NCBI RefSeq assembly: GCF_050947875.1
Contig: NC_134574.1
Span: forward strand, 103,486,469-103,550,468
Direction of reading: 5' to 3'
Source of the DNA: Dermacentor variabilis
Taxonomy: Eukaryota > Arthropoda > Arachnida > Ixodida > Ixodidae
DNA: 64,000 bases
Every line of letters begins with the position of its first letter. Position 1 is the stretch's first letter. This document shows, piece by piece, positions 44,053 through 55,541 of this stretch. The notes below the pieces were generated by a model, which saw only the letters and a list, made by a program, of their open reading frames with translations, searched no databases and was not told the origin of the DNA. The translations under genes were made by a program, and so were the position numbers.

Positions 44053-45848
44053 CTGCTAGAAGGTTGATAAGGAACCGTTGATAAGGTTGATAACCGGTAA
44101 GGAACCAAAAATTCATATCTTAAAACAACAGTAAGAGAGGAAAAAAGGCCAGGACTCGAGGTCTAAGTCTACAGTCAGTCAATGTAGGCACGATTTTAAC
44201 ATGGGTATATAGGACCTGCCCAGTACTGGGAGGCGAGTTCGCAGCCGAGGCGCTCCTTATCGGGTAGCAACGTGTTTATTATAGATCGTCCTTGACGCGG
44301 TGATCGCTTCGCTCACTTGCAATTTTTTGAAGAGGCGAAGGTAGGAGCGTGAACAGAGACGTCGCATGATTGTACCATTGTGAGAGTCCCATGAACCCAC
44401 AGCACCGACGACGACGGCGTCAACAATCACGCGTTGGTACTGTTGTGCGAGATTGGACGCACGGGTTCACATTTTGCTATTTTGGCGGCACGGTCTACGG
44501 AGAAGGCCTCGGGTCTATTGTCGAAGGGGGAACCAAACATCGAGGACTATCGCTTCCTCTCCGCGCACCATGACGAGGTCCGGACGCAGGTTGGTGTTGC
44601 CGACCGGGCAATTTTCATAGGGGATGGTGAACCGGTTTCGGCTGGCAGTACGTAGTCGCGCCACTATGCTGTTATGACGGGCCCTGTACAAAGTGCTGTT
44701 CGTCATGCAGTGGCGGATCACGTGGGGTAGTCTCCTTGTCATACCCACAGACTGTGCAACGCTGGTCCCGTCCAGTCATCCATGGGCAGGCTCCGTTCAA
44801 GGGAAGAAGGTTAAGCCGAGCCTTGTGGATAAAGCGCCAGTCTGCAAACCGGGTGAAGGACCCGGAGTGCATAAGTGAGCTGGCGGGGTCAGCGGCGACG
44901 CACTGCAGCACCTTGCCCTGGTTAGGTTTGCCGTGAACTTCGTCCCTGACAGCCCATTGAAGGGGGCGCAGCGTGCAGATAACCTTCCTGCGGTGGGGAG
45001 GGGTGAGGGTTTTTTCACCGCAGGTTATTCGGACGCCCTCAGGGTCTAGTTGCTAGAGCACATCCAGGCGGTGAGACGCCTTACGTGCCTCCGTTCAGGC
45101 AGAACGAAGCTGCGTAGCTGGCGCGCGGAAATCGCCTTCCGTGGACCCGCTGAGGTAGTTCTCGACGTCCCTCTGTTACGCCGGCAGGCGAAGACGCTTA
45201 GAGACCACCTCAAACAGGCCCTGCAGCACCATTTCGCAAACCTCTAAGTCAGAGGACATGAGCAGTTTAAAGGCGTTGCCAACCCGGCAGTGGTCGCTAA
45301 GCTCGGCAGCGAGTGGTATGGCCGCAGCTCCCGACTGTGGGCTTCTATAAAGATACTCATTCGACGCGTTGGATGGAAGATAAAGCGTCCTCTCTAGTAG
45401 GGGCCGTAGCGCATCATCAAGACGTTGCCAATCGCCTTTCCCCAGGGTGCCGCATCTCATCATGAAATTCAGAGCCGGGAAGACGAAGGTCCGAACAGCG
45501 TCCAACCGCTGCCAGGGGGCCAGCAAAGATGTTAGTAGTGCCGTACCCCGTTGAATGGCCTGGTCGATGATGGTTCACCCGCGCTCGCTCCTCGAAGTGC
45601 GTGTAACAACGCCTGATGGGGAATGGACCCGTAGGCGTTGGTGAAGTCAAGAAACGCTGCGGGCTTTGTCAAGGCGTTCCTTGATGACAAAATTATGTTC
45701 CAACACACCGTCATGGGGAGAGGACGCGGTGCTCCCTCAGCCAGTCTTGTATACGCCCAGCTAGGCACTTGGCATACAGCTTAGCAGCTGTGTTCCCCAG
45801 AGTGATAGGGCGCCAGTTGCGGGGGTCGGACTCGTCGCCTTTTTTATA
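44053..45848 (-). mobile_element. Utopia-like LINE, copy 3, inverted and 5'-truncated
   Basis: Reading leftward, it starts after ATCAAAGTG (minus-strand U2 text, 45850-45858) with KKGDESDPRNWRPITLG (RT), then RGASAGEP, LAPWQRLDAVRTFVFPALN, KARLNLLPLNGACPWM, the knuckle region CTVCGYDKETTP and LRPDLVMVRGEEAIVLDV (endonuclease core). It ends with a 3' UTR like copy 2 (CCCGATAAGG, GTAAGAGAGG reversed). There are frameshifts near 44520, 44680, 44900, 45180 and 45540. It belongs with copy 2 rather than copy 1 by sequence. Confidence 0.85.
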
Positions 45849-45992
45849 ACACTTTGATCTTGACCTTTGGCCTTTTGGCTAAGATCAAAGTATAGTAGCT
45901 TTTTGGCTTTTTGACTAAGATGAAAGTGCAGTAGCTTGTCGGTCTTTTGGCCAAGATCAAAGCGTTGTACCTTCTCGGCCTTTTGGTTAAGA
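45849..45992 (+). repeat. Short array 3 of U2 5' stubs, about 3.5 units, with inverted end
   Basis: Degenerate units (GGCCTTTTGGCTAAGATCAA, GCTTTTTGACTAAGATG, CTTTTGGCCAAGATCAAAG, CCTTTTGGTTAAG) precede Utopia copy 2. At the left edge ACTTTGATCTT (45851) is the inverse of AAGATCAAAGT (45881), a head-to-head junction of stubs. Confidence 0.88.
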
Positions 45993-46800
45993 AGCAGATC
46001 GTTCTTACCCTTGCACCTGGGAGCTCCACGGGTCCCACGTGCTGCAGGAAGCTTGTACGGCGCATATTTACAGGTCGCAAACTCCGAAGACCATCGTTCG
46101 GGGGTGTGTGCTGATCCCTGCGAGGGTATGAGCCTTCGGAGTTAGTGCCATTCTGCTGCCCGGCCTACCCTCCTGGCGCTTCTGGGCCTGCAACCAGCCC
46201 ACGGCCCGGTTCTTCCTGGTGTTTGGTGTGCCAGCGGTTTTGCACCGTCTCTGCCTGTTCACCCGGCGGGCCCACCATCCGGTGGCCCCTGCCTTCGCCT
46301 AGACTGGCCTGAACTAAGGATCAAGGAGCCTCCCAATGCCCTGGTGCCGTGGCCGTGTCTTGGCCCTGTTCTGGGCCCTGCCTGGTGCTTGGTGAGCCGG
46401 CGGTTTATTCAACCCTCTCCGCCAGCTCCCCCGGCGGACCCATAACATGGCGGCGCCTGCCTTCGCGTGGACTCTCCTGACTTGCGGGTCACAAAATCCT
46501 CCCGGTCGTTGCCCTGGTGCCGTCTTGATCCAGTCCTGGGCCCCGCCTGCAGTTCACCGGCAACCTTCGCTGGCCAGACCCCTCCATCTCCGGCCTTCTG
46601 GCGCGTTGGTGTCCCCCTCTGGCCGCATGACAACCCCTTCGCGCCCGCGGCGGTTCCCACGATGTTTCAGGTCTGCGAACAGGTGCCTGACATTAGGAGC
46701 CTAGGCCCGGTCATCCCTGGCGAGCTCGGAGGCATCCCCGGCCACCTCCAGTACATCCAGTCCTACTCGACAACTGTCTAGGGAAGGGCAGGTACTCTAC

Positions 46801-47698
46801 TTGTACCTCCCGTTCCCGAGCGTCGTCAGCTGCTGCGAAGCAGATTGCCGGGCCTCCTACGGAGGCGCATCGTGGACTTTTCGTTGGCGCCACTTGGAGC
46901 AGGAAGACGGGGTCCGCATCAACACCAAGCACAACCGGTACCCTCTCTGTGCGGCCGAGCTCGCGCAGAGGCCTTCCGGCCACGCCTGCTTCACTGAACG
47001 CAGCTTGGAGGCCCCTACCACCCGGGCCCGCCACCAGTGTCCTCACTGTGAGGCGTCGTTTCCATCCACCCGAGGTCTCGCGAACCACACCCTGTGGCAC
47101 ACGAAGCAGGATTCCCTGGCCCGCGCGGCTTCTCGGCGAGGCCCACGTGCGCCTGCCCCTCCTTCAGCGCCTATCGATAACCCCCAGGCCTCCATTCCTG
47201 CCGCGCAACCACAACACCACCCCGGACCTAAACGCCCAGTACGGCTGACCGTCTAGCGAACACTCTTGATCGGCGTCTGCAGCTACACCACTGTCCCCAC
47301 TACCTGGCACCCGGGGCTCTCCCCGGCCGGTGTACCAGGTCCACCTGACAGTGTGGCGACAGCTCCGGAACAGCCGGTACTTGTCGCCGTCGACGACAGC
47401 CCGCCTGATACCACCTGACTGCTTCGGGACCACGACACCTCCTTACGAGCCTTGGTAGGGGAGCCGCCTAACCCTGAGGGTTGGGAGAGGGCTATGGAGG
47501 TCTGGGATGAGGCCTTGAACCTCGTGGCCACCTCGGTCAAGCTGCCCCATGCTCTGGTGACCGTCCCCCGCGTCCCTTCAACCCTCATAACGCAAGAGAC
47601 ATCCAGAGGCTGTGCAGGTGCAACCGCAGGCGGGCCGTCCGACTCATCTTTGACGGCCCCTCCCAACTTTGTCCAATCCCACTTTCCGCCCTGGATGA
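46801..47698 (+). pseudogene. Utopia-like copy 2, N-terminal zinc-finger region
   Basis: An open frame of 151 codons (46801-47256) holds a diverged Cys/His finger near its start and a clear C2H2 finger, HQCPHCEASFPSTRGLANH with a closing His. R2/NeSL-type ORFs carry such fingers to recognise their DNA target. After the stop at 47256 the homology goes on in other frames. At 47600-47698 comes the pre-RT segment RCNRRRAVRLIFDGPSQLCP and ending LSALDD, which is where the I-clade LINE entered. The downstream part resumes at 50609. Confidence 0.8.
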
Positions 47699-50608
47699 TG
47701 AAAAACTTTATTTATCCCTCTTTAAAGGGAAGGGGGCAATGGAATAGAGGGTGGGGGGAGGAACTACTTGAAGTAGGCCTCCTTTATCCTCTCAGCCCAC
47801 TCCAGGATGGCCTCCTGAAGATCGGGCCTGGAGCTGCGCAAGGCAGCCTCCCACTGCTCCTCACTAGATATTAATTGCTTGAGGAAAGGGGGAAGGGGGT
47901 GCTTAGGGCACCCCCACATGATATGGTTTAAGTCTGCTCTGGGAGATACACAGAATTTACAAGAGGGAGAAAGGTAAATGGCGGGATGAATGCGGTGGAG
48001 GAGGTAAGGGGACGGAAAGGTGCGAGTCTGCAGCTGTCGCCACAGAACTTCACACCTACGCGGGGATTTGCCCATGAGTGGCGGAAAGGTTAAGCGGCCT
48101 AATCGGTAGTGTGTGCAGATTTCGTGGTAAGTAATAAGTCGATCCCGCGCTGTGAACGGCGCCTCCTCCGTGGCGAGGTCCGACGCATCTGATGCCTGAG
48201 CCCGGACTGTAAATCCTCGGGCACTGGCATGAGCCGCCTCGTTTCCGGCAAGGCCCGCATGCGCGGGAGTCCAGATTAATGCCACAGTTTGATTGAAAGG
48301 ATGAGCCAAGAGGAGAGAAAAAGCTGGCTTAGAGACCCTACCCGCTCCGAAGTTATGTATGGCTGCTTTGAAGTCGCTAACGATAACTGATGAATTTGGA
48401 ATTGTGAGGGCCAGGGCTATGGCCGCTTCCTCCGCCTCCTCCGAGGAAGAGCCAGGAATGGAGGCGGCCGCAGCGACCTGCCCGTGAGAGTTAATGACTG
48501 ATATTGCATAATGATTTCTGTTCCCATATTCGGCTGCATCAACATAGAGCACGTCTTTAGAGGTGGAGAATTGTTTTTGGAGAGCCTTTGCTCGCTGCCT
48601 CCTGCGCTGTTTGTGATGCACAGGGTGCATGTTTTTAGGAAGTGGGGGGATGCAGAGGTTCTCGTGTATGTGATGTGGAATGGTGTATTTAGTCTTGATG
48701 ATGGATGCCGGAGTGATAGAAAGAGTTTGTAAAATGTGTCGACCTGTTGCGGTGTTAGAAAGTCTGCTATATTGGGATGTGAGGTGGGCTTCTGTGAGTT
48801 CAGAAAGTGTGTTGAAAGTTCCAGTAAGCATTAGCCTTTCAGTGGAGGTACGTATGGGGACTCCGAGAGCGAATTTATATATTTTGCGTAAAAGAGTGTC
48901 GATTTTATCTGATTCTGATTTAAGGAAATGTAGATATGGTGCTGCGAATGTAATCTTACTGATAACGAAGGCCTGAATCAAGCGGAGAAGTTCGGCCTCC
49001 TTTAGTCCGCCATGTTTATTGGAGACTCGCCCTAGAAGACGCAGGGTGTGATCGACTGTGGTCTGGAGTGTATGTAGAGTATATGTGTTGAGCCGGTTGC
49101 TTTGAATGTGTAAACCGAGCACCCGGAGCCTGTCCACTCTAGTAACGGGGATGTGGTTTAGGATTACCTCTATGCTAGACATGTGTTTTCCGGTCCCCCG
49201 GTGGGATGGCAGAAGTAGCAGCTCGGATTTTTGAGGGGAGCATGTGAGATTCATAGCCCCGGCATGAGCCACGACGGCGTCTGCTGCGGCCTGTAGAGTG
49301 TCTTGAATCTTTCCGTCGGAGCCGCCAGTCGTCCAAAGAGTGATGTCATCGGCGTAGAGTGAAAACTTGAGATCGGGAATAGACCGCAATGCTTGCGCCA
49401 TCGGCATCATAGAAAGATTAAAAAGAAAAGGGGACAGCACTGAGCCTTGGGGCGTGCCGTAGCTACCTAAAGCGTATGACAGGGATTGCTCTGTGCCTAT
49501 GTGTATCGTTGCGGTACGGTTGGATAAGAAGGTACATATGTAGTCATATGTCTTTCCGCCAACCCCAATGAGATTAAGCTCTCGGAGGATGGCGGAATGT
49601 GAAACGTTATTGAAGGCGCCGTGGAGGTCCAGACTGAGAATTGCTTGCGTATCTAGACTGCTATTGGGTGTAATGATGTCATGTTTCATTCGAAGCATGA
49701 TATCTTGGCATGAGAGAGATTTTCGAAAACCTACCATTTCTGATGGATAAAGATTGTTGTCCTCCATGTATTTACTGAGTCGGTTGAGGATGACGTGTTC
49801 GAGTGTTTTACCTAGACAAGAGGTTAGTGATATAGGCCTGAGATTAGAAGTGTTGAGGGGTTTGTTTGGCTTTGGGATAAAAATTACCCTGGCATCTTTC
49901 CACGAACTAGGGTGCCAGTGTCAAAGCAGTGATTGAAGTATGCCGTGATGGCTGTGACAGAGTTCTCGTCTAGATTGCGGAGTATTTTATTGTTAATAAG
50001 GTCGGGGCCTGGTGCTGACATTGTGCGCAGGGTGGCGAGGGCATGGCGAACCTCTGCTTCCGTGATAGCGGCGCTAAGTAGGTCGTTGGGTTCGCCAGTA
50101 TATTTTGGCATGTCATACTTCTGAGCGGGAGGCAGATGTTTATGGCGGAGGTCGTCGAAGAATCCGTTGAGATTGTTTTGTGTGCATGTAGCAGTTTCTT
50201 TATGCTATGGTTGTGGTGTGTGCGCGATGTGGTAGGGTCTAAGAAGTGTCGCAAGAGTTGCCATGTGCGCTTGTTATCGAGGTTGTCATGCATGCTTTCA
50301 CATACCTGGCCCCACTGCTGGCAGGCCAGTTGTGTGGCGTACTCCTGGATCTGGAGGTCTAATTTGGCAATTCTGAGTTTTAGTTTTCGGTTGAACCGTT
50401 GCCTCTTCCACCGTTTGAGAAGAGACTGTTTGGCTTCCCACATGTGTAGAAGCTTGGAATCAACCGTAGTGAGAGCGGTTTCGGGGGGCAGAGTGGTAGT
50501 GTGCGTCTGGGCGTCTGCGTGTAGTTGCTGAACCCATTCTGAAATGTCTTGAATGTTTGTGGGAGCTGATATCTGGCGGGCCTCTCGAAAATTGTCCCAA
50601 TTGGTAAG
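47699..50608 (-). mobile_element. I-clade LINE inserted in Utopia copy 2
   Basis: A 2.9-kb, 5'-truncated copy reading leftward. It has an 11-bp perfect target duplication, GCCCTGGATGA, at 47688-47698 and 50609-50619. Deleting the insert restores the Utopia segment LSALDDHFETTW across the join. The 3' end is TAAAGTTTTTCATC-like on the minus strand. Confidence 0.93.
47764..50608 (-). pseudogene. I-clade ORF2 (RT plus RNase H), truncated, frameshifted
   Basis: The main open part runs from 49767 to 47764 (667 codons). The RT has GFRKSLSCQDIML, SLDLHGAFNNVSH, GTPQGSVLSPFLFNL and the active site YADD (near 49350). The RNase H domain follows: VLYVDAAEYG, SSEEAEEAAIALAL, VIVSDFKAAI and WTPAHAGLAGNEAAH, so all four acidic or His landmarks are present. 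A C-terminal Cys/His patch (CKFCVSPRADLNHIMWGC) and a stop follow AYFK. Upstream, the earlier RT blocks lie in two other frames (49884-50111; 49970-50608), so at least two frameshifts exist. The endonuclease is missing through truncation. Confidence 0.92.
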
Positions 50609-52990
50609 GCCCTGGATGACCACTTTGAGACCACCTGGGTCCAAAGGTCTGCCAACACTTCCATCCTTCTTGCGCGAACTCCTGCCGCGGATGAGATTAA
50701 TTTCGACCCTTTCACGGCCGAAGTGGCTTGCAGGCTCAAGCGGTCCGAGAACACCGCGCCTGGGGAGGACCGCTTCACGTACCACCATTGGAAGGCGGAG
50801 GACCCCGAAAAGGAAGCTCTTCTCGGCGTTTTACAACGTATGTCTACACCAGCATCGCACACCCGAAAGCTGGAAACCATCCCGAACAATCCTTCTTCAC
50901 AAGAAAGGCGACAAGTCCGACCCCCGCAACTGGCGCCCTATTACTGCGTGCAACACAGCCGCCAAGCTGTATGCCAAGTGCCAGTGTGGGCGTATGCAAG
51001 ACTGGCTGGGGGAGCACCACATCCTATCCCCTTGCCAGAAGGGGTGTCTTCTGCATGATGGAGTGTTTTAGCACAACGTTGTCGTCCAGGAACGCCTCGA
51101 CAAAGCCCGCAGCGGCCATGAGGACATCTGCGTCGCGTTACTTGACATCAACGCCTATGGGTCCATTCCTCATCAGTCGTTGCTGGATGCACTTCGGGGA
51201 GCCGGCGCGGGTAGTCTTTTCGTCGACCTGATAGCCGAACTGTACGCCAACAACCGTACGAGGAGCGTCGCTGTTGACGGCATCACCGCGCCTATCTCCA
51301 TGCTGGTTGGGATCTGTCAGGGCTGGCCTCTGAGCGGGCTCTTGTTCAACCTGGTCGTCGAACCCATCATCCGGATCATACAGGGTGTTGATCGTCAACA
51401 CAACATCTTGGCATACGCCGACGATTTAATTCCCTTGGCGACGAGGCTGCAGCATCCCAGGACACCAGTCCTGGGATGCTGCAGGCCCGCATCGACCATA
51501 TCGAAGCCCTCGCTTCGGAGCTCGATGTCGCTCTTAACCCCGCCAAATGCCGCTCACTCCACCTGTGCGCGGCCCATCCGGTGGGGACGAGACCATCGAG
51601 ATTCACGGTTGCGGGTGCTGCCATCCCTACCATGGCAGATTTCGACGCCCAGAAGTTTCTGGGTGGTAGGGTGGGCTTCCGCGTACTTAACGACGACGTC
51701 GTCAACATCATCGACCAGACCATTCAACGGGGTACAGCACTACTAACATCTTTGCTGGCCCCCTGGCAGCGGTTGGACGCGGTTCGGACATTCGTCTTCC
51801 CGGGTCTGAATTTCATGATGCGATGCGGCACCCTGGGGAAAGACCACTGGCAACGTCTTGATGCGTTACGTGCCCTACTAAAGAGGACGCTCTATCTTCC
51901 GCCAAGTGCGTTTAACGAGTATGTAGAGATCCCACAGTCGGGAGCTGCGGCCATACCACTCGCTGCCGAGCTCAGCGACGTCTGCCGGGTTGACAGCGCC
52001 TTTAAACTGCTCACGTCATCCGCCTTAGAGGTTCGCGATATGGCGTAGGAGGGCCTGTTTGAGGTGGTCTCCTAGCGTCTTCGCCGGCCGGCGGAGCAGA
52101 GAGGCGTCGATAACTACATCAGCGGTTCCACGGAGGGCGACTTCCGGGCGCCAGCTTCGGTTTGCCTGGAGGGAGGCACGCAAGGCTTCCCGCCGCCTGG
52201 GTGTGCTGTGGCAACTAGACTCTGAGGGCGTCTGGATAACCTGCGGTGATAAAACCCTCACCTCTTTCCACCGCAGGACGGTTATCCGCACGCTGCGCGC
52301 CCTTCAATCGGCTGCCAGGGACGCAGTTCTCCGCAGCAAACCCAACCAGGGCGAGGTGCCGCAGTGCATGGCCGCCGACCCCACCAGCTCCCACTTCATG
52401 CACTCCGGTTCCTTCCCCCGGTTTGCGGACTGGCGCTTCATCCACAAGGCCCGGCTTAACCTTCGGCCCTTGAACGGAGCCTGCCCGTGGATGACCGGCC
52501 GTGACCAGCGGTGCAGAGCCTGTGGGTACGAGAAGGAGGCTCTGCCCCACGTGCTCTGCCACTGCATGACCCCCACTATGTACACGGCCCGTCATAACAG
52601 CATAGCGGCACTACTACGCACTGCCAGCCGGAACCGGTTTACCATCATCTATGAAAATCGCCCGGTCGGCAACACCAACCTACGTCCGGACCTCGTCATG
52701 GCACGCGGCGAGGAGGCGATCGTCCTCGATGTTGTTGCCCCTTCGACAACAGACCAGACGCCTTCTCTGCAGCCCGCTCCGCTGAAATCACCAAATATGA
52801 ACCCGTACGTCTCCATTTCGCACAACGGTACCAGCGCGTGACCGTCGACGCCGTCGTCGTTGGTGCTGTGGGTTTATGGGACACTAACAATGATACAATC
52901 ATGCGACGCCTCTTTTCACCCTCCTACCTTCGGCTGTTTAATAAAACTGGTAATGAGCGACGTGATCTCCGCGTCCAGGACGATGTAGAA
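50609..52990 (+). pseudogene. Utopia-like copy 2, RT to endonuclease, frameshifted
   Basis: The RT starts with NTAPGEDRFTYHHW near 50745 and TILLHKKGDKSDPRNWRPI near 50900. GGISVDG-like blocks follow, with GICQGWPLSGLLFN near 51310 and the active site AYADD near 51412. A hairpin (51447-51484) disrupts the frame right after it. The thumb LAPWQRLDAVRTFVFPGLN is at 51757. A TAG at 52046 ends that frame. The C-terminal part has KARLNLRPLNGACPWM, the knuckle CRACGYEKEALPHVLCHC and LRPDLVMARGEEAIVLDV. A last frameshift near 52745 precedes the true end at about 52990. Confidence 0.87.
51447..51484. repeat. Perfect 16-bp inverted duplication inside the RT
   Basis: CTGCAGCATCCCAGGA (51447-51462), loop CACCAG, then the exact complement at 51469-51484. 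It directly follows the YADD block and shifts the reading frame. Confidence 0.93.
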
Positions 52991-53208
52991 TAAACACGTC
53001 GCTCCCCGATAAGGGTTGTCTCGGCTGTGACCCCCCCTCCCAGCGCTGGGCAGGTTCTATCCACCCGTGGTAAATCATGCTTACATTGACTGACTATAGA
53101 CTGACTATTAGCCTTAGCCTTTTCTTTTCCCCCTTACTGTTTCCTTAATGTCAACTTTTTTTGTTCCTTACCCCTTATGTTTTTTTGAACATGTGAATAA
53201 AAACAATG

Positions 53209-53356
53209 TGTTCTTATCAGCGTAATATCTGATACAGGTCGTATTTGGACGTAAGACATTAAACTTATTTTTGGAATGGGGCGGAGTGCTTGAAGCTTGC
53301 TTCATCTCCGCCACAAGTTGGCCCGGTATTGCACTGCCTCCGGGATCGGCCCACTC
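53209..53356 (+). pseudogene. U2 snRNA 3' part, copy 3 (nucleotides 42-189)
   Basis: Collinear with the whole gene without indels but with more substitutions than copy 2 (AGCGTAAT, GATACAGGTCGTATTTGGAC, GTAAGACATT), several of which weaken stem-loop IIb. The Sm site remains ATTTTTGG. Confidence 0.92.
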
Positions 53357-53640
53357 ACCCCTACGGGGGTGGGATAACCTTATTCAATCTAACATCAGAA
53401 TTAAGAACATTATGCACCTCATACGGTATATCATTAGTGACACGCTGTAAATCGAGGTTTCATGTGCCCCCGGTAATTTTTGAAAAGCTCAGCCACTAGA
53501 CAATCAAGTTTAGCGGAAAAGCTAGCTTCAATTACAGAAGGGGAAGGCTATACTTTCTTAGTATACGTTACAGAAAAACGTTCAGTATATAAAGGTGCTT
53601 TCTCTGATATTATAGCACTATGGATCTTAAACCTTAGAGA
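53357..53640 (+). repeat. Conserved U2 3' flank, copy 3
   Basis: Close to copy 2 (32956-33210) in order and text: ACCTTATTCAATCTAACATC, TTATGCACCTCATA, GACACGCTGTAAATCGAG, AAAGCTCAGCCACTAGACAA. Confidence 0.8.
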
Positions 53641-53955
53641 GATCACCATTAATGTGCATGCCTTTCGTAACGTCCAAAAGCAGGCATTCGTCGGCTTGCG
53701 ACGTCGTCATCTCGCAAGAGACGAACTTTTTCTTTAAATTAAGCGATGACTTGAAGTTTAAGCCCGCTTTTAATATTGATTGCTTCTTTCCGTACGCCAC
53801 CACTCGTTCGAGCAGTGTTGGAGTGCTTGTTTTTAACCGAAATATGTTGCGCGACCCTTACGTAACCTTTGACGCCCTCGGACGCGTGCTGGCGTTCGAC
53901 TATGGATTCCATTCTATACGCATCTGATTACAGTGTATTCATGGTCCGGCGCAGT
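53641..53955 (+). pseudogene. Tx1-A ORF2 fossil, copy 3 (short)
   Basis: TINVHAFRNVQKQAFVG to DALGRVLAFDYGFHSIRI, the same position after the U2 flank as copies 1 and 2. It is cut at about 53955 by the next family A copy. Confidence 0.8.
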
Positions 53956-54386
53956 CTGAAACGCGGGCAGCGTCCCCGGCGAGCCCCGAACACGAGAACG
54001 GCGAAAGTGTTCTGGAAGCGGCCAAAATCCGTGTACCCAGAGAACAGCCGGTGAACACCGCGTCAAGCCCCTAGCATCGCGAGCGCCCACAGAGGACAAC
54101 GCTCCGGAGGCCGTGTTGTCGCCTTGTTTGTCCGCACACTCTGTGGCGTGCAATCTTGTGATTGATGAGACGCCAGGCCAGGATGACGACGCGGTGTCCC
54201 CGTGCGTCGCATTCACCAGCTCTTTGTGCGCGTCGTCTGCAAGAATTGAGGAGGACAGTACTCCTAGTGACTTGAGAGGCAGCAGCCCGGACATTTTTGT
54301 AACACCCTCCCTCACCACCGCTGGCACTAAAAGGCCCTACGGCTCGACCAGCGACTCGGACATTCTGTCCCGTGACAAGAGACCAG
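53956..54386 (+). pseudogene. Tx1-A ORF1 C-terminal part, left of an I-clade insertion
   Basis: It matches family A ORF1 from about 26400 on (RAPTEDNAPEA..., VIDETPG(E/Q)DDDA, SGSSPDIFV, TTDSDIPSRD). Frameshifts occur. It stops at 54386, where the I-clade LINE begins, and resumes at 55542. Confidence 0.8.
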
Positions 54387-55541
54387 CAAGGCAACTAAGC
54401 GAGCCCTGGATCTCCCGGTGGCTACCTCTAATGCCAAACTGAAGGCATTGGGGGTGCTAAACTCCTACCAGGAGCTGCGGGAGGCCCACCTCGTGAACCA
54501 ATACACGCGGCTCATGCAGACGGCCCCTGGGCGCCGCCTGCTAAACCGCTTACACATCCAACACGACTGCACTCCAGAGGAGACGGAGCGTATCCCAGTA
54601 CTGTGGCGCCATATGCTCTGTGTCTCCCCACTCCCCCGTAACATGGACACCGACATGCACGAAAACAGACAAGCGCGGGCTCGGGCTCTTGAGAGACAAC
54701 ACGGCTCCCGACCCGGTGTATATTATGTAGACGTAGCAGGGCCGTCGCCCACGGGATTTTACACGGCCGCTGTTGTTCACCAGGAAATGCACGTCGATGG
54801 ACTCTCTTTTCGAGCCCCGAATTCAATGCGAGCCGAGGAAGTAGCGATAGCGCTTGCTGCCGCCCACGCCAATTCGAGAATCATCATTACGGACTCCCGA
54901 AAAGCATGTGGTCATTACTTGGCTGGGGAGATCTCCCCCTTAGCGGCTTGCATTCTAAGACGGACTGCCACTGATCCAACACCGAAAAGAATAATTTGGT
55001 CTCCTGGCCATCAGGGCGTACGAGGTAATGAGGCCGCTGACGCGGCTGCCCGAGCGCTTATTTACCGGGCTCCTCATCCCAGCTCTTCTGGCTCGGAGAC
55101 TAATCAGCCGCTGCTGCGATTCAGGGAAATAATAACGCATTATAGCGACAACCACCGCCTTTTCCCAGCCCCTGCCAAGGGGCTGAGTAAGACGGAGGAG
55201 CGAACTTTAAGGCGCCTGCAGACAGGTACTCTGCTCTGTCCTGCAATCTTAAAGCATTACGATCCTAACACGGAGGGGCGATGCCCGCACTGTGGGGAGA
55301 CCTGTGATATCTTCCACATGGTGTGGGCATGTACTCAAAATCCCCACCTCCCCCCTTCCCCTACCCCTTCCAGAGAGGCATGGGAGACCGCCCTCCTCAA
55401 CTGCTCCTCGCTTGAGTCCCAAAGGGCTCTGGTGAAACGGGCGAGAGACGGGGCATTGTCATGCGATGTCCCGGACTAGGGACGCCGACCATGTAGTGGG
55501 GCCACTCTGTGGCTCCCAAACTCTCTTGCAGCAATTAAAAG
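54387..55541 (+). pseudogene. I-clade LINE, 3' part with RNase H, open to its end
   Basis: An open frame to 55479 (about 353 codons from the first Met at 54418). A short C-terminal RT segment is followed by RNase H: VYYVDVAGPSPTGFY, MRAEEVAIALAAAH, IIITDSRKACG and WSPGHQGVRGNEAADAA, with all key residues present. A C-terminal Cys/His patch (CPHCGETCDIFHMVWAC) follows. The 3' UTR ends AAAAGTTTTCACCACCACC. It is 5'-truncated and inserted into Tx1-A ORF1. It belongs to another subfamily than 47699-50608. Confidence 0.88.

Larger units (their letters stand above)
45993..53208 (+). mobile_element. Utopia-like LINE, copy 2, near full length, interrupted
   Basis: About 4.3 kb of element plus a 2.9-kb I-clade LINE insertion. 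A GC-rich 5' UTR (46000-46800) has two imperfect copies of a unit of about 175 bp (GGCGGxCCCA...GCCTGCCTTCGC). N-terminal zinc fingers, the RT, CCHC and RLE follow. The 3' UTR ends GAATAAAAACAA and joins U2 at nucleotide 42 (TGTTCTTATCAG). Several frameshifts inactivate it. Confidence 0.85.
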
